In this document: positions 32,132-41,340 of the stretch, piece by piece
Layout: every line of letters begins with the position of its first letter
How positions within the stretch are numbered: the first letter of the stretch is position 1
From: Flavobacterium haoranii
GTDB taxonomy: Bacteria > Bacteroidota > Bacteroidia > Flavobacteriales > Flavobacteriaceae
NCBI GenBank assembly: GCA_003246205.1
Contig: QKBC01000019.1
Location: forward strand, 124,001 to 188,000
Reading direction: 5' to 3'
Length of the DNA stretch: 64,000 nucleotides
Made by a program: the position numbers and the translations under genes
The notes under the pieces: model-generated
The model's database searches: none
What the model saw: only the letters and a program-made list of their open reading frames with translations
What the model was told of the DNA's origin: nothing

Positions 32132-33670
32132 ATGCAAAAAGTTTTTAATCTATTCGATTTTTCTCAAAAAGTAAACTACAAAACAGAAATTTTAGCCGGA
32201 TTAACCGTAGCTATGACCATGATTCCCGAATCGTTGTCTTTTGCTATTTTGGCTGATTTTCCGCCTTTGGTAGGTTTGTACGGTGCTTTTTTAATGGGAA
32301 TTATAACAGCTATATTCGGAGGTAGACCAGGGTTGATCTCGGGCGGAGCAGGAGCAACGGTGATTGTTTTGATTGCACTGATGAAATCACACGGATTAGA
32401 TTATGTATTTGGAGCCTTGATTATTGCAGGTGTATTGCAAATTTTAGTTGGGATTTTTAAACTTGGAAAATTTATTCGATTAGTTCCCCAACCTGTAATG
32501 TACGGTTTTGTAAACGGATTGGCGGTGGTTATTTTCATGTCACAGTTAGAACAATTTAAAACAATAGTAGGAGGAGAAAAAGTTTGGCTTTCGGGTTCAC
32601 CTTTATGGATAATGTCTGGTTTGGTGGCTTTAACGATTGCAATAGTTTATGTCTTTCCAAAGATAACAAAAGCTATCCCTGCTTCGTTAGTCGCTATTAT
32701 GATCGTTTTTGCTATTGTCCTTATTTTTCAGATCGATACCCGACAAGTAAAAGATATTGCTTCCGTAAGCGGAACCTTGCCTCCGTTCCATGTACCTCAA
32801 ATTCCTTTAACATGGGAAGCTTTAAAAGTGATTTTTCCGTATGGATTGGTCATGGCAGGAGTGGGGTTGACCGAAGGGCTTTTAACGCTGAATTTAGTAG
32901 ATGAAATTACCGGAACAAAAGGAAATAGTAATCGCGAATGTTTAGCACAAGGAACGGCTAATATTGCTAATGGTTTCTTTTTCGGAATGGGTGGTTGTCC
33001 GATGATTGCCCAAACACTAGTGAACTTATCGGCGGGCTCCAGAGCGCGTTTAGCCGGAATTATAGGAGCACTGACTATTTTAGCCGTAATTTTATTTGCT
33101 GCTCCGGTTATCGAATTGTTGCCGATGGCAGCTTTAACAGGAGTAATGATCATGGTTGCTATAGGAACTTTTGAATGGACCAGCTTCAAAGTTTGGAATA
33201 AAATGCCGAAATCAGATATTATTGTTATGTTGACCGTAACAGCAATTACCATCTTTTTACATAATTTAGCTTTAGCCGTTTTAATTGGTGTAATTATTTC
33301 TGCATTGGTCTTTGCATGGGAAAATGCCAAACGCATCAGAGCTCGGAAATATGTTGATAAAGAAGGAATAAAACATTATGAAATCTTTGGGCCGTTATTT
33401 TTCGGTTCTACTATAGCTTTCGCAGAGAAATTTGATATTGCAAATGATCCTAAAGAAATTATCATTGATTTTGCAGAAAGCCGAATTGCCGATATGAGTG
33501 CTATTGAAGCAGTAAATTCTATTACCGGTAAATATGCAAAAGAAGGAAAAACAGTCTATTTACGGCATTTAAGCCACGATTGTGTTCGTTTACTTAAAAA
33601 TGCAGAAGCCGTGATTGATGTGAATATTATGGAAGATCCGACTTATAATGTTATGCCGGGAAAAAATTAA
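32132..33670 (+). CDS. SulP-family inorganic anion transporter
   Basis: A 512-residue membrane transporter for sulfate, bicarbonate or related anions. The membrane domain (residues ~15-400) starts with the SulP signature ILAGLTVAMTMIPESLSFAILADFPPLVGLYGA and holds about 12-14 helices, including FFFGMGGCPMIAQTLVNLSAGSRARLAG. A STAS domain follows (residues ~415-500, EIIIDFAESRIADMSAIEAVNSI). The substrate cannot be fixed by sequence. It is a single gene with its own promoter. Confidence 0.92.
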   Translation: MQKVFNLFDFSQKVNYKTEILAGLTVAMTMIPESLSFAILADFPPLVGLYGAFLMGIITAIFGGRPGLISGGAGATVIVLIALMKSHGLDYVFGALIIAGVLQILVGIFKLGKFIRLVPQPVMYGFVNGLAVVIFMSQLEQFKTIVGGEKVWLSGSPLWIMSGLVALTIAIVYVFPKITKAIPASLVAIMIVFAIVLIFQIDTRQVKDIASVSGTLPPFHVPQIPLTWEALKVIFPYGLVMAGVGLTEGLLTLNLVDEITGTKGNSNRECLAQGTANIANGFFFGMGGCPMIAQTLVNLSAGSRARLAGIIGALTILAVILFAAPVIELLPMAALTGVMIMVAIGTFEWTSFKVWNKMPKSDIIVMLTVTAITIFLHNLALAVLIGVIISALVFAWENAKRIRARKYVDKEGIKHYEIFGPLFFGSTIAFAEKFDIANDPKEIIIDFAESRIADMSAIEAVNSITGKYAKEGKTVYLRHLSHDCVRLLKNAEAVIDVNIMEDPTYNVMPGKN

Positions 33671-33725
33671 GTAGTTGTAATTCCTGAAAAATAACTAGCT
33701 TTACAATCATAGTAAAGCTTTTTTT

Positions 33726-35438
33726 ATGCGCAAATATTTTTTAGTAGCCGTATTGAATATTACATTCATTTTTGCTCAAAACAATTTAGAAACATCTTTT
33801 GAAAAAGGCAATGGCAATCAGTCCGCTACTTATGAGGAATGTGTTGACTATTATCAAAATTTGGATGATCGATTTGAAACTATCCAAATGAAAGAAATGG
33901 GATTGACAGATAGTGGAGAACCTTTGCATATTGTATGTTTTTCAAAAGATAAAAATTTCGATTTTAATTCAGGAAAAGCTGTTGTGTTAATCAATAATGG
34001 AATTCATCCAGGAGAACCCGATGGCATAGACGCTACTATGATGTTCATGCGCGATTTGGCTACAGCTAAGATTAAAGTTCCTCAACATACCATTGTGGTG
34101 GCTATTCCGGTGTATAATATCGGAGGGATGCTAAACAGAAACTCGCATTCTAGAGCCAATCAAAACGGACCGGAAGAATATGGGTTTAGAGGCAATGCTC
34201 GCAATTATGACCTTAATCGTGACTTTATAAAATTAGATTCCAGAAATTCCAGAAGTTTTCAGGAAATTTTTCATTTAGTCAATCCGGATATGTTTATTGA
34301 TAATCACGTTTCAAACGGAGCCGATTATCAGTATACTTTTACGTGTATTGCTACGCAACATCAGCGTTTGGGCGGCGATTTAGGCGTTTTTTATAAGGAA
34401 GAAATGCATCCGACTATTATGGCGCAATTGAAAAAGAAAAAAATAGAAAGTGTTCCGTACGTAAACATTCATGGAGATATGCCCGATAACGGATTTGCCC
34501 AATTTATGGATACACCGCGTTATGCTACAGGATATACAACATTGTTCAATTCGTTAGGTTCAGTGCCGGAAACACACATGCTAAAGCCATTTAAAGATAG
34601 AGTAGAGGTTACTTATGAGTATATGGTAGAAACTGTTCGATATGTAGATGAAAATTATCAAAAGATTAAAACGTTAAGGAAAGATAATCTGGTAAATTAT
34701 CAGGCAGGAAAAGAATATCCTCTACAATGGGAATTAGATTCTTCTAAAGTTTCATCATTAGAATTCAGAGGATATAAAGGCGGTTATAAACCAAGTGCTG
34801 TTTCGGGAAAAGATCGTTTGTATTATGACAGAAAGCAGCCGTTTATAAAGAAAATACCGTTTTATGCTGATTATAAAGCGACTAAATCAGTGATAATTCC
34901 TCGTTTTTATATTGTTCCTCAATCACAATGGCCGATAGTTGAGTTGCTAAAGCTAAACGGAATTAAAATGCAGCCTTTAGCTGAAGATACGGAAATTGAA
35001 GTAGAAAGTTATAAGATTGCTTCTTTTGAGACATCTAAAAATCCTTATGAGGGACATTACGGGCATTACAATACAACAGTAACATCAAAGACAGAGAAAT
35101 TAAAATTCCGAAAAGGAGATTTTATGATCGATACTCAACAAAAAGGTGTGAAATTTTTATTGGAAACATTAGAACCGGAAGCAGTTGATAGTTATTTTAA
35201 TTGGAACTTTTTCGATCCTATTTTACAGCAAAAAGAATATTTTTCAGCTTATGTTTTTGAAGATTTAGCGAAAGATTTATTAGATGCCAATCCAAAGCTA
35301 AAAGAAGAATTTGAAGCTAAAAAGCGAGCAGATGAAAAGTTTGCAGCTAGTGGTTCGGCTCAGCTCGATTGGATTTACAGGCATTCTGATTATTATGAAA
35401 GAGCACATTTGCAATATCCTGTTTACCGAATAAAATAA
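33726..35438 (+). CDS. Secreted M14-family zinc carboxypeptidase-like protein
   Basis: A 570-residue exported peptidase-like protein with a short signal (cleaved after FIFAQ, residue 18). The zinc-binding H-x2-E is seen in NNGIHPGEPDGID near residue 97, the third ligand in DNHVSNGADYQYTF, and an Arg-rich substrate region in NARNYDLNRDFIKLD, consistent with peptidase family M14. The C-terminal ~250 residues form additional beta domains. Whether it removes amino acids or works on cell-wall peptides is unknown. A hairpin-like AAGCTTT repeat precedes the ATG by a few bases. Confidence 0.88.
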   Translation: MRKYFLVAVLNITFIFAQNNLETSFEKGNGNQSATYEECVDYYQNLDDRFETIQMKEMGLTDSGEPLHIVCFSKDKNFDFNSGKAVVLINNGIHPGEPDGIDATMMFMRDLATAKIKVPQHTIVVAIPVYNIGGMLNRNSHSRANQNGPEEYGFRGNARNYDLNRDFIKLDSRNSRSFQEIFHLVNPDMFIDNHVSNGADYQYTFTCIATQHQRLGGDLGVFYKEEMHPTIMAQLKKKKIESVPYVNIHGDMPDNGFAQFMDTPRYATGYTTLFNSLGSVPETHMLKPFKDRVEVTYEYMVETVRYVDENYQKIKTLRKDNLVNYQAGKEYPLQWELDSSKVSSLEFRGYKGGYKPSAVSGKDRLYYDRKQPFIKKIPFYADYKATKSVIIPRFYIVPQSQWPIVELLKLNGIKMQPLAEDTEIEVESYKIASFETSKNPYEGHYGHYNTTVTSKTEKLKFRKGDFMIDTQQKGVKFLLETLEPEAVDSYFNWNFFDPILQQKEYFSAYVFEDLAKDLLDANPKLKEEFEAKKRADEKFAASGSAQLDWIYRHSDYYERAHLQYPVYRIK

Positions 35439-35456
35439 AGCTAACAAAAAGATTAG

Positions 35457-36326
35457 TTAGTCCATTTTCGTAAGTTTCTCAATTTCTTCCATTTTCGATA
35501 GAAAAGCTTGTCTACCCATTTCGACTAGTTCTTTTGCGCGGTAAAATTCAAATACGCCACAAGAGTTTCTGGGTATTTCAATTAAAACATCCGGAGGAGT
35601 TTGTTCCATCATCATATTAGACATATGATTGGTCATTGTGACTAAAGTATTATTGACTAAATTAAAGTAGTTGAATTTTTTAGTACGCTCTTTTCCGGTG
35701 GTATGTAAATCATGTTCAGCAATTAAATGCAACGCTTTTAAATCCTTTTCGGAAGCTACGGAAATTTTATTATCCGGAACATCGGCATTAACATGAACAG
35801 CTATTAATAAGTCATTTTCACTTCTTATCGCATTGTTTATCGGTACGTTGTTCGTTACACCACCATCCACTAAAACCGAATTTCCCATAACAACAGGAGT
35901 TAATACAGTAGGTATCGAGATAGATGCTCTAATGGCATTAAAAAGGCTTCCTTGTTTAAAAACAACTTCTCTGTAATTAGCAATATCAAAAGCGGTTGCA
36001 GTATAATTGATTTTTAGGTCTTCAATATTCGCATCGGGAATAAAAGTTTTTATTTCTCTGAAAATGCGTTCGCCTTTAACCAGTCCTTGAGAAGAAAAAC
36101 TAAAATCTATTAAATGAAAAATCTTTTGTTTATTAATTTTAAAAAGCCAGTCTTTAAATTCATCTAATTTGTTAACGGCATAAATACCTCCGACCAATGC
36201 GCCCATTGAAGTTCCGGATACCGAATTAATATGATATCCTAATCGTTCCAGTTCTTCAATAATGCCTATATGGGCAATTCCTCTGGCACCGCCACCCGAA
36301 AGTACAAGTGTTATATTCTTTTTCAT
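35457..36326 (-). CDS. Patatin-like phospholipase
   Basis: A 289-residue cytoplasmic or membrane-associated lipid hydrolase of the patatin/RssA type. The oxyanion loop is SGGGARGIAHIG (residues ~10-21), the nucleophile Ser lies in SGTSMGALVGG (GxSxG, about residue 41), and the catalytic Asp in VDGGVTNNVPI (DGG motif) near residue 153. No signal peptide or beta-barrel domain is attached. It ends 18 bp from the M14 gene stop in convergent orientation and is 24 bp downstream of the Nudix gene, probably in one leftward unit. Confidence 0.9.
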   Translation of the reverse strand: MKKNITLVLSGGGARGIAHIGIIEELERLGYHINSVSGTSMGALVGGIYAVNKLDEFKDWLFKINKQKIFHLIDFSFSSQGLVKGERIFREIKTFIPDANIEDLKINYTATAFDIANYREVVFKQGSLFNAIRASISIPTVLTPVVMGNSVLVDGGVTNNVPINNAIRSENDLLIAVHVNADVPDNKISVASEKDLKALHLIAEHDLHTTGKERTKKFNYFNLVNNTLVTMTNHMSNMMMEQTPPDVLIEIPRNSCGVFEFYRAKELVEMGRQAFLSKMEEIEKLTKMD

Positions 36327-36349
36327 GGAGAGGTATTCTTTAAAGACAA

Positions 36350-36952
36350 TTAAACTTTCATCTTTTCTTTTTCGAAAAGCAATTTGATATTTTCATAGGA
36401 ATTTTCCAGTAAAGAAGGAATGTCATCAGGTTTTACCCAAACTACTTTTTCGATGCCTTCTTCTATCTGGCCTTCCGGAATGCCGTCGAATTTAGTTTTC
36501 ATCTCAAACCAATAGGTTTGTTTAAGTTTGTAACGACCGTTGCGCTTGAAAACATGATATGTTTTAGCTATGCGGTGACTTATTTTAAGTCCGGTTACAC
36601 CGGTTTCTTCTTCCACTTCCCGAATTGCCGTTTCTTCAATAGTTTCTTTTTTCTCGGTTCCGCCTTTAGGCAAATCCCATTTTCCGTTTCTAAAGATAAA
36701 AAGAACTTCTCCTTTTGCATTAAAAACTAAACCTCCGCCGGCTTTTACTACAGGGATTTTTGCTTTTAAGGTTTTCATGATTAGTTTTTCATCCGGATGA
36801 TATAAAAATGCTTTCTGAATTTTATTCTGAAACATTTTTATGATAAGATTTTTAATATCAATACTTTCCAAGAGAAAAATCTGGAAATCCGTTTCTTTTT
36901 GTACCTCGTTAGTTAAAAAAAGTGGCTTATCGTTAACAAAAACTTTATACAT
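36350..36952 (-). CDS. Nudix hydrolase
   Basis: A 200-residue protein whose C-terminal half is a Nudix domain: the 23-residue Nudix box begins at GTEKKETIEETAIREVEEETG (residues ~106-126), containing the REVEEETG metal site. The N-terminal ~60 residues (MYKVFVNDKPLFLTNEV) are a family-specific extension. The substrate is unknown. ATG at 36952 was preferred to an upstream ATG at 36979, since homolog-like MYKVFVNDKP begins here. This start lies only 8 bp from the divergent pyrE ATG, inside its -10 box. Confidence 0.88.
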   Translation of the reverse strand: MYKVFVNDKPLFLTNEVQKETDFQIFLLESIDIKNLIIKMFQNKIQKAFLYHPDEKLIMKTLKAKIPVVKAGGGLVFNAKGEVLFIFRNGKWDLPKGGTEKKETIEETAIREVEEETGVTGLKISHRIAKTYHVFKRNGRYKLKQTYWFEMKTKFDGIPEGQIEEGIEKVVWVKPDDIPSLLENSYENIKLLFEKEKMKV

Positions 36953-36955
36953 TTG
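36948..36955 (+). promoter_or_regulatory. -10 box of pyrE overlapping the Nudix start codon
   Basis: TACATTTG is a full TAnnTTTG match and ends 4 bp before the pyrE ATG at 36960, implying a leaderless or nearly leaderless pyrE mRNA. Its CAT is the complement of the divergent Nudix ATG. Confidence 0.6.
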
Positions 36956-36959
36956 CAAT

Positions 36960-37598
36960 ATGGTTTTTAATAGAAACACTGCCGAAAAAACAGCCGAATT
37001 GCTTTTACAAATAAACGCAATTAAATTAAATTCTAAAAATCCTTTTACATGGGCTTCAGGCTGGAAGTCTCCGATTTATTGTGATAACCGCTTAATACTT
37101 TCGTTTCCAGCGGTTAGAAATTATATTCGTGAAGAATTTGCTAAAAGAATTGAAGAAAAATTTGGTAAACCCGATGTGATTGCAGGCGTGGCTACGGGTG
37201 CTATAGGCATCGGAATCCTAGTTGCAGAGTATATGGGATTACCGTTTGTATATGTTCGTCCTGAACCTAAAAAGCACGGAAGACAAAATCAGGTAGAAGG
37301 TTTTCTGCAAAAAGGTCAAAATGTTGTAGTAGTTGAAGATTTAATCAGTACCGGAGGAAGCAGTTTATTGGCTGTTGATGCTTTGAAAAAAGAAGGAGCT
37401 GTAGTTAAAGGGATGGCTGCTATTTTTACGTATGGTTTTGAAGTTTCCAAGCAAAAAATTGCTGAAGTTAATATTGATGTATTTACTTTGAGCAATTATG
37501 AAACGTTACTTCAAAAAGCCATTGATAAAAAATATATTGATGAAGAAGAATTGTCTACTTTACAAGCATGGCAAGAGAATCCTTCTGAATGGAAATAG
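36960..37598 (+). CDS. pyrE: Orotate phosphoribosyltransferase
   Basis: Makes OMP from orotate and PRPP in pyrimidine synthesis. It is 212 residues. The phosphoribosyltransferase PRPP loop is VVVVEDLISTGGSSL (residues ~119-133), and FTWASGWKSPIYCDNRL near residue 29 with YVRPEPKKHGRQNQVEG near residue 95 are OPRT-specific. ATG at 36960 was chosen because the upstream extension would be read through the promoter and the Nudix gene. The SRPBCC gene follows after 28 bp, likely in the same transcript. Confidence 0.95.
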   Translation: MVFNRNTAEKTAELLLQINAIKLNSKNPFTWASGWKSPIYCDNRLILSFPAVRNYIREEFAKRIEEKFGKPDVIAGVATGAIGIGILVAEYMGLPFVYVRPEPKKHGRQNQVEGFLQKGQNVVVVEDLISTGGSSLLAVDALKKEGAVVKGMAAIFTYGFEVSKQKIAEVNIDVFTLSNYETLLQKAIDKKYIDEEELSTLQAWQENPSEWK

Positions 37599-37626
37599 AA
37601 ATCAATAACTAAAAAAATATCTGAAA

Positions 37627-38019
37627 ATGAATTTAGAAAGCCCGAAAGTAAGTGTACCAAAATCTGCAGAATATTTATTTAATGCTTTAACTGATGTTAA
37701 GAATTTTGAAAAGTTAATGCCTGAAAATATTGCTAAATTTGAAGTGATCGATGAAAATTGTTTTGAATTTGGCTTAAAAGGAATGCCTGAAATTAAATTA
37801 GTGAAAAAAGAAGCTACTCCGAATAGTAAAGTAGTTTTAGGTGCTGCATCTAGTAAATTACCTTTTACTTTAGTAGGTAATATTGTGGAGCTTGATGCTA
37901 ATAACAGCGAAGTTCAGTTGCAGTTTGAAGGGCAATTTAACCCAATGATGGCTATGATGGTAAAAGGACCTATCGGAAAGTTTATTGAAACTTTAGCCGC
38001 TAACATGAATAAGTTATAA
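37627..38019 (+). CDS. SRPBCC-fold (polyketide cyclase/CoxG-like) protein
   Basis: A 130-residue single-domain protein with the START/SRPBCC pattern: VPKSAEYLFNALTDVKNFEKLMPENI at the front, beta strands through VKKEATPNSKVVLG, and a long C-terminal helix GPIGKFIETLAANMNKL. It probably binds a hydrophobic ligand; nothing identifies it. It is downstream of pyrE and ends at a terminator. Confidence 0.85.
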   Translation: MNLESPKVSVPKSAEYLFNALTDVKNFEKLMPENIAKFEVIDENCFEFGLKGMPEIKLVKKEATPNSKVVLGAASSKLPFTLVGNIVELDANNSEVQLQFEGQFNPMMAMMVKGPIGKFIETLAANMNKL

Positions 38020-38046
38020 AAGAAATATCTTCAATAAGAGTATAAG

Positions 38047-38077
38047 AAAACTCCTCATTGCAGGAGTTTTTTTATTT
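38047..38077 (+). terminator. Terminator of the pyrE operon
   Basis: The stem AAAACTCCT / AGGAGTTTT with loop CATTGC is followed by a T tract, 27 bp after the SRPBCC stop. Confidence 0.88.
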
Positions 38078-38104
38078 TTACAAGATTAATGTATTTGTCA
38101 AATT

Positions 38105-38836
38105 TTGGAAAAAGTAAGTTTTTGGTTTTTATTTTTAACGTTAATTGCTGAGGTAGTAGGAACAATTGGCGGATTTGGTTCTTCTGTATTTTTTGTGCCA
38201 ATGGCTGGATTTTTCTTTGATTTTCAGTCGGTTTTAGGATTAACAGCTATATTTCACGTGGCGAGTAACATCAGTAAAATTTCGCTTTTTAGAAAAGGTT
38301 TAGATAAAGAATTGTTATTGCGTTTGGGAGTGCCATCAGTATTTTTTGTGATTATAGGGGCAATGCTGACTAAATTTATCGATTCTAAGGTATTGGAAAT
38401 AGTTTTAGGTATTTTCCTGATTCTTTTTAGTACTTTTCTATTGTGGAAAAAGGATTTTGAGATTAGAACCGATAGAAAAGAAACCATTTTAGGTGGTTCA
38501 CTTTCCGGTTTTACAGCCGGATTGTTGGGTACAGGAGGAGCTATCAGAGGAATAACAATGGCAGCTTTTAATCTGGAAAAAGAAATTTTTATAGCTACTT
38601 CGGCAGCAATTGATTTTAGTATTGATTTAACCCGGACTTTTGTATACTTCAATAACGGATACATTCACACCCACGATTTAATTTATATGCCTTTTTTAGT
38701 CGTAATAGGCTTTATAGGAACTTATATAGGGAAATATATATTGAATTATATTCCTCAGAACAAATTTAAATCTATTTCACTGGTTTTAATTTTATTGATA
38801 GGTCTGGTTACCTTAAGTAAAGTTTTATTCTTTTAA
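38105..38836 (+). CDS. TauE/SafE (TSUP) family membrane transporter
   Basis: A 243-residue protein with about 7-8 membrane helices. The repeated TSUP pattern is seen in VVGTIGGFGSSVFFVPMAGFF at the N-terminus and SGFTAGLLGTGGAIRGITMAAF around residue 138. Members export organosulfonates or small anions. TTG at 38105 is taken as start because no in-frame ATG precedes the first helix; a -10-like TGTATTTG at 38090-38097 makes the message almost leaderless. It is placed directly behind the pyrE terminator. Confidence 0.85.
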   Translation: MEKVSFWFLFLTLIAEVVGTIGGFGSSVFFVPMAGFFFDFQSVLGLTAIFHVASNISKISLFRKGLDKELLLRLGVPSVFFVIIGAMLTKFIDSKVLEIVLGIFLILFSTFLLWKKDFEIRTDRKETILGGSLSGFTAGLLGTGGAIRGITMAAFNLEKEIFIATSAAIDFSIDLTRTFVYFNNGYIHTHDLIYMPFLVVIGFIGTYIGKYILNYIPQNKFKSISLVLILLIGLVTLSKVLFF

Positions 38837-38840
38837 AATG

Positions 38841-38876
38841 AAAAAAGGCAGTGAATAATCACCGCCCTTTTCAATT
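38841..38876. terminator. Bidirectional terminator between TSUP and OmpA genes
   Basis: GGCAGTGA / TCACCGCC with an A-C mismatch and loop ATAA, flanked by an A tract and a T-rich stretch, lies between convergent genes. Confidence 0.75.
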
Positions 38877-38902
38877 TTAAATTATATTAAAATTAAATTT
38901 GT

Positions 38903-39742
38903 TTATTTTCCGTCACTCATGTTTTTCATTTCTTTTTCAATCATGTCATAGAACTGATCGATTTTTGGCATGATGATAACACGAGTTCTTCTGTTTTTAG
39001 CACGATTTGCAGGAGTATCATTATCCACTAACGGAATATAGAAACTTCTACCGGCAGGAATTAATTGTTTAGGATCTACGCTAAAGTCATTTTGTAAAAC
39101 TCTAACGATAGAAGTAGCTCTTTTAACAGATAAATCCCAGTTGTCTAGTAAAACAGTATTTTTAATAGGCACATTGTCAGTATGTCCTTCAATCATACAT
39201 TCAAAATCAGGTTTACTGTTGACTACTTTAGCTACTTTACCTAAAACACCTTTTGCTTTATCACTTACTTCATAGCTTCCTGATTTGAATAATAAGTTAT
39301 CAGCAATAGAAATCATTACAACACCTTTTTCAACTTTAATATTGATATCCGGATCATCAATACCGACTTCTCTTTTTAAACTGGTTACTAAAGCAAGCGT
39401 TACACTGTCTTTTTTGGTTAAAGCATCTTGTAAACGTGATATTTTTAAATCCTTTTCTTTTAAACTTTCTAATGATTTTTCAAGATTATCAGCTCCTTTT
39501 TGAGTTAAAACAGTCAACTCTTTAGAACTGTTAATCAAGTCACTATTATTTTTCTTTAAATAGTCAACCTGATTGGCTAAAGCTTCTCTTTCCGTTAAGC
39601 AAGAGTTTAACTTCATAGTTGCAGTATTTAGCAAATCTTGAGTTTGTTTTTGCTTAGCTTCTAAATCGGCATATTTTTTCTTTGAAACACAAGAGGTTAA
39701 AGAAAGTGATAAAACTAAAATGGAAACAATTGCTTTTTTCAT
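38903..39742 (-). CDS. OmpA-family peptidoglycan-binding lipoprotein with coiled coil
   Basis: A 279-residue outer-membrane lipoprotein: the signal ends in LSLTSC (lipidated Cys about residue 18). Residues ~20-120 are a coiled coil (YADLEAKQKQTQDLLN ... LEKSLESLKEKDLKISRLQ). Residues ~145-260 form the OmpA C-terminal domain with FKSGSYEVSDKAK, IEGHTDNVPI and NRRTRVIIMP, which binds diaminopimelate in peptidoglycan. It probably tethers the outer membrane to the wall. A single gene. Confidence 0.92.
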   Translation of the reverse strand: MKKAIVSILVLSLSLTSCVSKKKYADLEAKQKQTQDLLNTATMKLNSCLTEREALANQVDYLKKNNSDLINSSKELTVLTQKGADNLEKSLESLKEKDLKISRLQDALTKKDSVTLALVTSLKREVGIDDPDINIKVEKGVVMISIADNLLFKSGSYEVSDKAKGVLGKVAKVVNSKPDFECMIEGHTDNVPIKNTVLLDNWDLSVKRATSIVRVLQNDFSVDPKQLIPAGRSFYIPLVDNDTPANRAKNRRTRVIIMPKIDQFYDMIEKEMKNMSDGK

Positions 39743-39821
39743 AATGGATTAATGAATTAAATTCAGTACAAAATTATAAACAAATAAGGGGAAAATTAAA
39801 ATTTTATAAGCTAAACTATTG

Positions 39822-40817
39822 TTAAAATAATTGAGCAAATGTTTTCTTTCCTTTAATAAAATAACTATAAATGACTGAATTTATTTTGTAGTAATATTTT
39901 AAATTAGCTTTCTTTCTCTTTCTGAGATTCTTACGGAAGTTTTTATAGAAATAAAAATGTGCTTTTAAGATAGCCCAAACATGAGAAAAATGTCCTTGAA
40001 AGAAAAATCGAACTCCGGCTAAACCGTCAAGAAGTAAACGGGAAAATAAAATAATGAATAGTTTTTCTTTGGGAAGATTTTTAGTCAGCATCCATAAAGA
40101 ATTCCGAAAGTTGAGAAATGTTTTTTTCGGGTTCTCAACTTGTAAGGTAGCACCGCCTACATGATATACTTTTGAAAAACCGCAATATTTAATGCTATAT
40201 CCTTTACTATTTACACGCCAACATAGATCAATTTCTTCCTGATGAGCAAAAAAATCCTCATCAAATCCGTTCTTTTCTAAAAAAACTTGTTTACGGATAA
40301 AAAAACAGGCTCCTGATGCCCAAAAAATATCTGTGATATCATCAAACTGGCCGTTATCTTTTTCAATGCTGGTAAAAACTCGGCCTCTGCAAAAAGGAAA
40401 ACCATATTTGTCCAGATAGCCACCGGCAGCACCGGCATATTCAAAAGCTGATTTATTTTTGAAATCTAAGATCTTAGGTTGAACAATAGCAACGTTGTCA
40501 TCGCTTTCAAATACTTCAATAATCGGATTTAGCCAGTTTTCGGTGACTTCGACATCACTGTTGACTAAAGCCCAAATAGGTTCTTCAACAAATTTAAGCG
40601 CTTCATTGTATCCTTTAGCAAAGCCATAATTAGCTTTATTTTGAATGATCTTTACTGTTGGAAACTCATTTTGTAGAATTGTCACGGAATCATCTGTAGA
40701 AGCATTATCAGCAACATAAATAGTAGCTCCGGATGAATATTGGATAATGGATGGCAAAAAAGTACGTAATAATTCGCCTCCGTTCCAATTGAGTATTACA
40801 ATTGCGATTTTGTTCAA
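39822..40817 (-). CDS. Family 2 glycosyltransferase
   Basis: A 331-residue GT-A enzyme: VILNWNGGELLRTFLPS at the start, the nucleotide-sugar region YVADNASTDDS, ALVNSDVEVTENW as the DxD-like metal motif, and EDFFAHQEEIDLCWRVNSKGY as the ED acceptor region typical of rhamnosyltransferase-like GT2 proteins. It probably adds a sugar to a lipid or surface glycan. The start is TTG at 40817 (MNKIAIVILNWN); no ATG lies between it and the upstream gene, 12 bp away. Confidence 0.88.
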   Translation of the reverse strand: MNKIAIVILNWNGGELLRTFLPSIIQYSSGATIYVADNASTDDSVTILQNEFPTVKIIQNKANYGFAKGYNEALKFVEEPIWALVNSDVEVTENWLNPIIEVFESDDNVAIVQPKILDFKNKSAFEYAGAAGGYLDKYGFPFCRGRVFTSIEKDNGQFDDITDIFWASGACFFIRKQVFLEKNGFDEDFFAHQEEIDLCWRVNSKGYSIKYCGFSKVYHVGGATLQVENPKKTFLNFRNSLWMLTKNLPKEKLFIILFSRLLLDGLAGVRFFFQGHFSHVWAILKAHFYFYKNFRKNLRKRKKANLKYYYKINSVIYSYFIKGKKTFAQLF

Positions 40818-40829
40818 AGTAGCTATAGT

Positions 40830-41285
40830 TTATGGGTTAGGAATTTCAAATTTAGGTAAATCTGTTAAAAAAAGATACTTTTCATTTTGAAAATCCATTT
40901 GGCAAAAGTAGTGATTTATTCCATTTGTAACCATTAAATATGAGGCATTTAGAACCAAATTATAACGAGCGATCTGATCAAATGTTTGCTGTGTAATGCC
41001 AATTTCCGGAGCTTTGCATTCTACCAGTAGGAAAATGCTACCATCATTGCGATACACCACAATATCGTAGCGTTTTGTAGTTCCGTTTACTTTTACTAAT
41101 TTTTCGACATTAATGAAAGAAACAGGATATTTATGATGATTGATGAAAAATTGTAAAACATGCTGACGAACCCATTCTTCAGGAGTTAGAACCAGAAACT
41201 TTTTTCGGATGATGTCAAAAATATAGGTTTTATTTTCACTATTTTTGAACCGAAATGAGTAAGTCGGAAAGTTGAGTTTTTGCAT
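40830..41285 (-). CDS. Stand-alone HsdR N-terminal-like PD-(D/E)xK protein
   Basis: A 151-residue protein resembling only the nuclease N-terminal domain of type I restriction subunit R. The core YDIVVYRNDGSIFLLVECKAPEI (about residues 74-96) has the Asp, the Glu-x-Lys (ECK) and the spacing of a PD-(D/E)xK active site; QTFDQIARYN follows as the QxxxY-type helix. No helicase, HsdM or HsdS gene is nearby, so it is not part of a restriction system here. It is divergent from holA by 55 bp and upstream of the glycosyltransferase, probably with its promoter at TAGCTTTG (41297-41290). Confidence 0.82.
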   Translation of the reverse strand: MQKLNFPTYSFRFKNSENKTYIFDIIRKKFLVLTPEEWVRQHVLQFFINHHKYPVSFINVEKLVKVNGTTKRYDIVVYRNDGSIFLLVECKAPEIGITQQTFDQIARYNLVLNASYLMVTNGINHYFCQMDFQNEKYLFLTDLPKFEIPNP

Positions 41286-41340
41286 ACAACAAAGCTATAA
41301 TCTATTTGACGAATAAGCAAATTAAACAAATACAGATATT

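Noticed and set aside
32797..33336. Long open frame antisense to the SulP gene
   Set aside because: It is a complement of a well-supported transporter gene, with no start signal or recognisable domain of its own.
40830..41285. Part of a type I restriction-modification system
   Set aside because: No HsdM, HsdS or helicase domain is in the neighbourhood; only an N-terminal-like nuclease domain is present.
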